A stretch of 64,000 nucleotides of DNA from Nocardioides sp. BP30 (lineage in GTDB: Bacteria; Actinomycetota; Actinomycetes; Propionibacteriales; Nocardioidaceae). The stretch is taken from assembly GCF_029873215.1 (NCBI RefSeq), contig NZ_CP123620.1, positions 930,001 through 994,000 on the forward strand, in the 5' to 3' direction. The notes beneath the pieces were generated by a model that was not told the DNA's origin, did no database searches, and saw nothing but the letters and a program-made list of their open reading frames with translations. Shown piece by piece: positions 62,610-64,000 of this stretch (position 1 is its first letter; each line of letters opens with the position of its first letter). Position numbers and translations under genes: made by a program.

Positions 62610-64000
62610 TCAGTGCGCCGCCACCACCCACGCGGTGGTGTCCTGCGGCAGCAGCCCGTGGTGCAGCGGCCCGCTGGTCACCATGATCTCGCCGGCGGGC
62701 AGCTCGACCGGCGCCGCACCGAAGTTGGTCAGGCAGTGCCAACCGCCGGGCCGGGTGAAGTGCAGGAGGTTCGGGATCGAGTCCTCCCAGACCAGCGACT
62801 CGCCGCCCTGCAACCGGGCCCGTACGGCGAGCGCGGCTCGGTACAGGCTCAGCGTCGAGGCCGGGTCGTCCTGCTCCGCCTGCACGGACAGGGCCGCGAA
62901 CCAGCGCGGCTGCGGCAGGTGCGCGCCGCCGCTGCCGAACCCGAACGAGGAGCCCTCGCGCGTCCATGGGATCGGCACGCGGGCGCCGTCACGGCCCTTC
63001 TGGGTGTGGCCGGACCGCTCGAAGGTCGGGTCCTGCAGCACGTCGCCGGGCAGGTCGGCGACCTCGTGCAGGCCGAGCTCCTCGCCCTGGTAGAGGTACG
63101 TCGAGCCCGGCAGTGCGAGCAGCAGCAGCGACGCGGCCCGCGCTCGCTGCAGGCCGCGTTCGGGGTCGAGCTGCGGCGTCGTACCGTCGGTGTTCACCCA
63201 GCCCTTCCCGTCCTGGCCGAGCTCGGCGGGCACGCCGCAGCCGTCCGGGCCGGCCGGTAGGCCGTAGCGCGACGCGTGCCGGACCACGTCGTGGTTGGAC
63301 AGCACCCAGGTCGAGGAGGAGCCGGACTCGGCGCTGGCCTCCAGGTTGCGGGTGATCACGGTGCGGAAGATGCCGGGGTCCCAGTCGGCCTGCAGGAGGT
63401 CGAAGTTGAACGCCTGGCCCAGGCTCTCCGGTCGGGCGTAGCGGGCCCGCCGGCTCGGGTGGCACCAGGCCTCGGCGACGGCCGTGCGCGGGGGGTCGTA
63501 CTCGTTGAGCACCTTGCGCCACTCCCGGAAGACCTCCTGGGCGTCGTCACGGTCCCAGATGGGGTGGTCGCCCACCAGCGGCTGCTGCTGCTCGGTCAGG
63601 TCGGGCGCCGAGGGCAACGGGTCGCTCATGTCCTTGGTCAGCGCGTGCGCGACATCGATCCGGAAGCCGTCGACCCCGCGGTCGGACCAGAACCTCAGCG
63701 TCGTGACGAAGTCCTCGCGGACCTCGGGGTTGTCCCAGTTCAGGTCGGGCTGTTCGGGAGCGAAGAGGTGGAGGTACCACTGGCCGTCGGGGACGCGGTG
63801 CCAGGCCGGGCCGCCGAACATCGAGGGCCAGTCGCTCGGCGGCTCGCTGCCGTCGGGGCCGGTACCGTCCCGGAAGTGGTAGCGCTGGCGGGCCGGTGAG
63901 CCCGGCGCGGACGCCAGCGCCTCCCGGAACCAACGGTGGCGGTTCGAGGTGTGGTTGGGCACGATGTCGACGATCAGCTTGATCCCGGCGTCGTGCAGGG
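62610..64000 (-). CDS. GH13 alpha-glucosidase (5' end beyond window)
   Basis: At least 463 codons; the gene continues past the window edge (the frame is open through LHDAGIKLIVDIVPNHTSN). Catalytic nucleophile Asp in GFRIDVAHAL, acid Glu in AVAEAW, and SNHDVVRHAS are intact. Family traits fit alpha-glucosidase/oligo-1,6-glucosidase of the trehalose or maltose type. It is convergent with nirD. No signal peptide can be assessed. Confidence 0.9.
   Translation of the reverse strand, partial: LHDAGIKLIVDIVPNHTSNRHRWFREALASAPGSPARQRYHFRDGTGPDGSEPPSDWPSMFGGPAWHRVPDGQWYLHLFAPEQPDLNWDNPEVREDFVTTLRFWSDRGVDGFRIDVAHALTKDMSDPLPSAPDLTEQQQPLVGDHPIWDRDDAQEVFREWRKVLNEYDPPRTAVAEAWCHPSRRARYARPESLGQAFNFDLLQADWDPGIFRTVITRNLEASAESGSSSTWVLSNHDVVRHASRYGLPAGPDGCGVPAELGQDGKGWVNTDGTTPQLDPERGLQRARAASLLLLALPGSTYLYQGEELGLHEVADLPGDVLQDPTFERSGHTQKGRDGARVPIPWTREGSSFGFGSGGAHLPQPRWFAALSVQAEQDDPASTLSLYRAALAVRARLQGGESLVWEDSIPNLLHFTRPGGWHCLTNFGAAPVELPAGEIMVTSGPLHHGLLPQDTTAWVVAAH

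Overview
The window is 64 kb of high-GC, densely packed chromosome from an actinobacterium. Nocardioides or another Nocardioidaceae fits best. The evidence is a complete mce lipid-transport operon, an F420-dependent glucose-6-phosphate dehydrogenase, the mycothiol glycosyltransferase MshA, CarD, SenX3-RegX3 with PhoU, a HadA/HadB-type dehydratase pair and heavy use of GTG starts. I see no prophage, insertion sequence, CRISPR array or rRNA operon; this looks like core chromosome with some lineage-specific genes.

Layout. 0-2.1 kb: two tandem secreted proteins with lysine-rich tails (the first only as its 3' end). 2.4-13.3 kb: a ten-gene mce operon whose first gene joins the ATPase and the first permease in one reading frame. 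13.3-15.8 kb: an XRE/MmyB-like regulator divergent from an aldo/keto reductase, then DNA glycosylase tag. 15.7-21 kb: an Entner-Doudoroff operon (zwf-edd-eda) divergent from a ROK regulator. 21-23.6 kb: an LrgA/LrgB pair and an amidase. 23.7-26.1 kb: tRNA-Thr, tRNA-Met, rpmG, two MaoC-like dehydratase genes and murB, an order resembling the mycobacterial rpmG-hadAB region. 26.2-30.6 kb: an acyltransferase and two DUF1906 secreted proteins. 30.7-34.4 kb: a TSUP transporter, an APS-kinase/low-molecular-weight phosphatase fusion and an asparaginase. 34.5-35.8 kb: regulator, Lys/Ala-tailed repeat protein and DUF2516 protein, laid out like Rv0474-hbhA-Rv0476. 35.8-45 kb: cupin, galE, cell-wall amidase, a RibD-like reductase, acyl-CoA metabolism genes, a zinc-finger protein, a small alarmone synthetase, MarR and a DMT exporter. 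45.3-50.6 kb: YbjN protein, mshA, an SDR, a racemase-like protein, and a protealysin-type protease with its emfourin inhibitor. 50.7-58.4 kb: typA, CaiB-type transferase, fgd, regX3-senX3 divergent from phoU, gpmA. 58.4-64 kb: repeat lipoprotein, UbiA-like prenyltransferase, carD, two IspD-type genes, nirD and a GH13 glucosidase cut by the window end.

How it fits together. Zwf-Edd-Eda, Fgd and GpmA form a sugar-phosphate core. Mce, HadAB, FadB2, the acyl-CoA dehydrogenase, the enoyl-CoA hydratase and the CaiB protein point to lipid import and breakdown. MurB, GalE, Amidase_3 and the LTD and DUF1906 proteins serve the envelope. SenX3-RegX3-PhoU sense phosphate, and a PHO-box-like repeat lies in their shared intergenic region.

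A striking non-coding feature is a set of long palindromes at gene ends, falling into at least three sequence families that recur across the window. They probably act as bidirectional terminators or REP-like elements.
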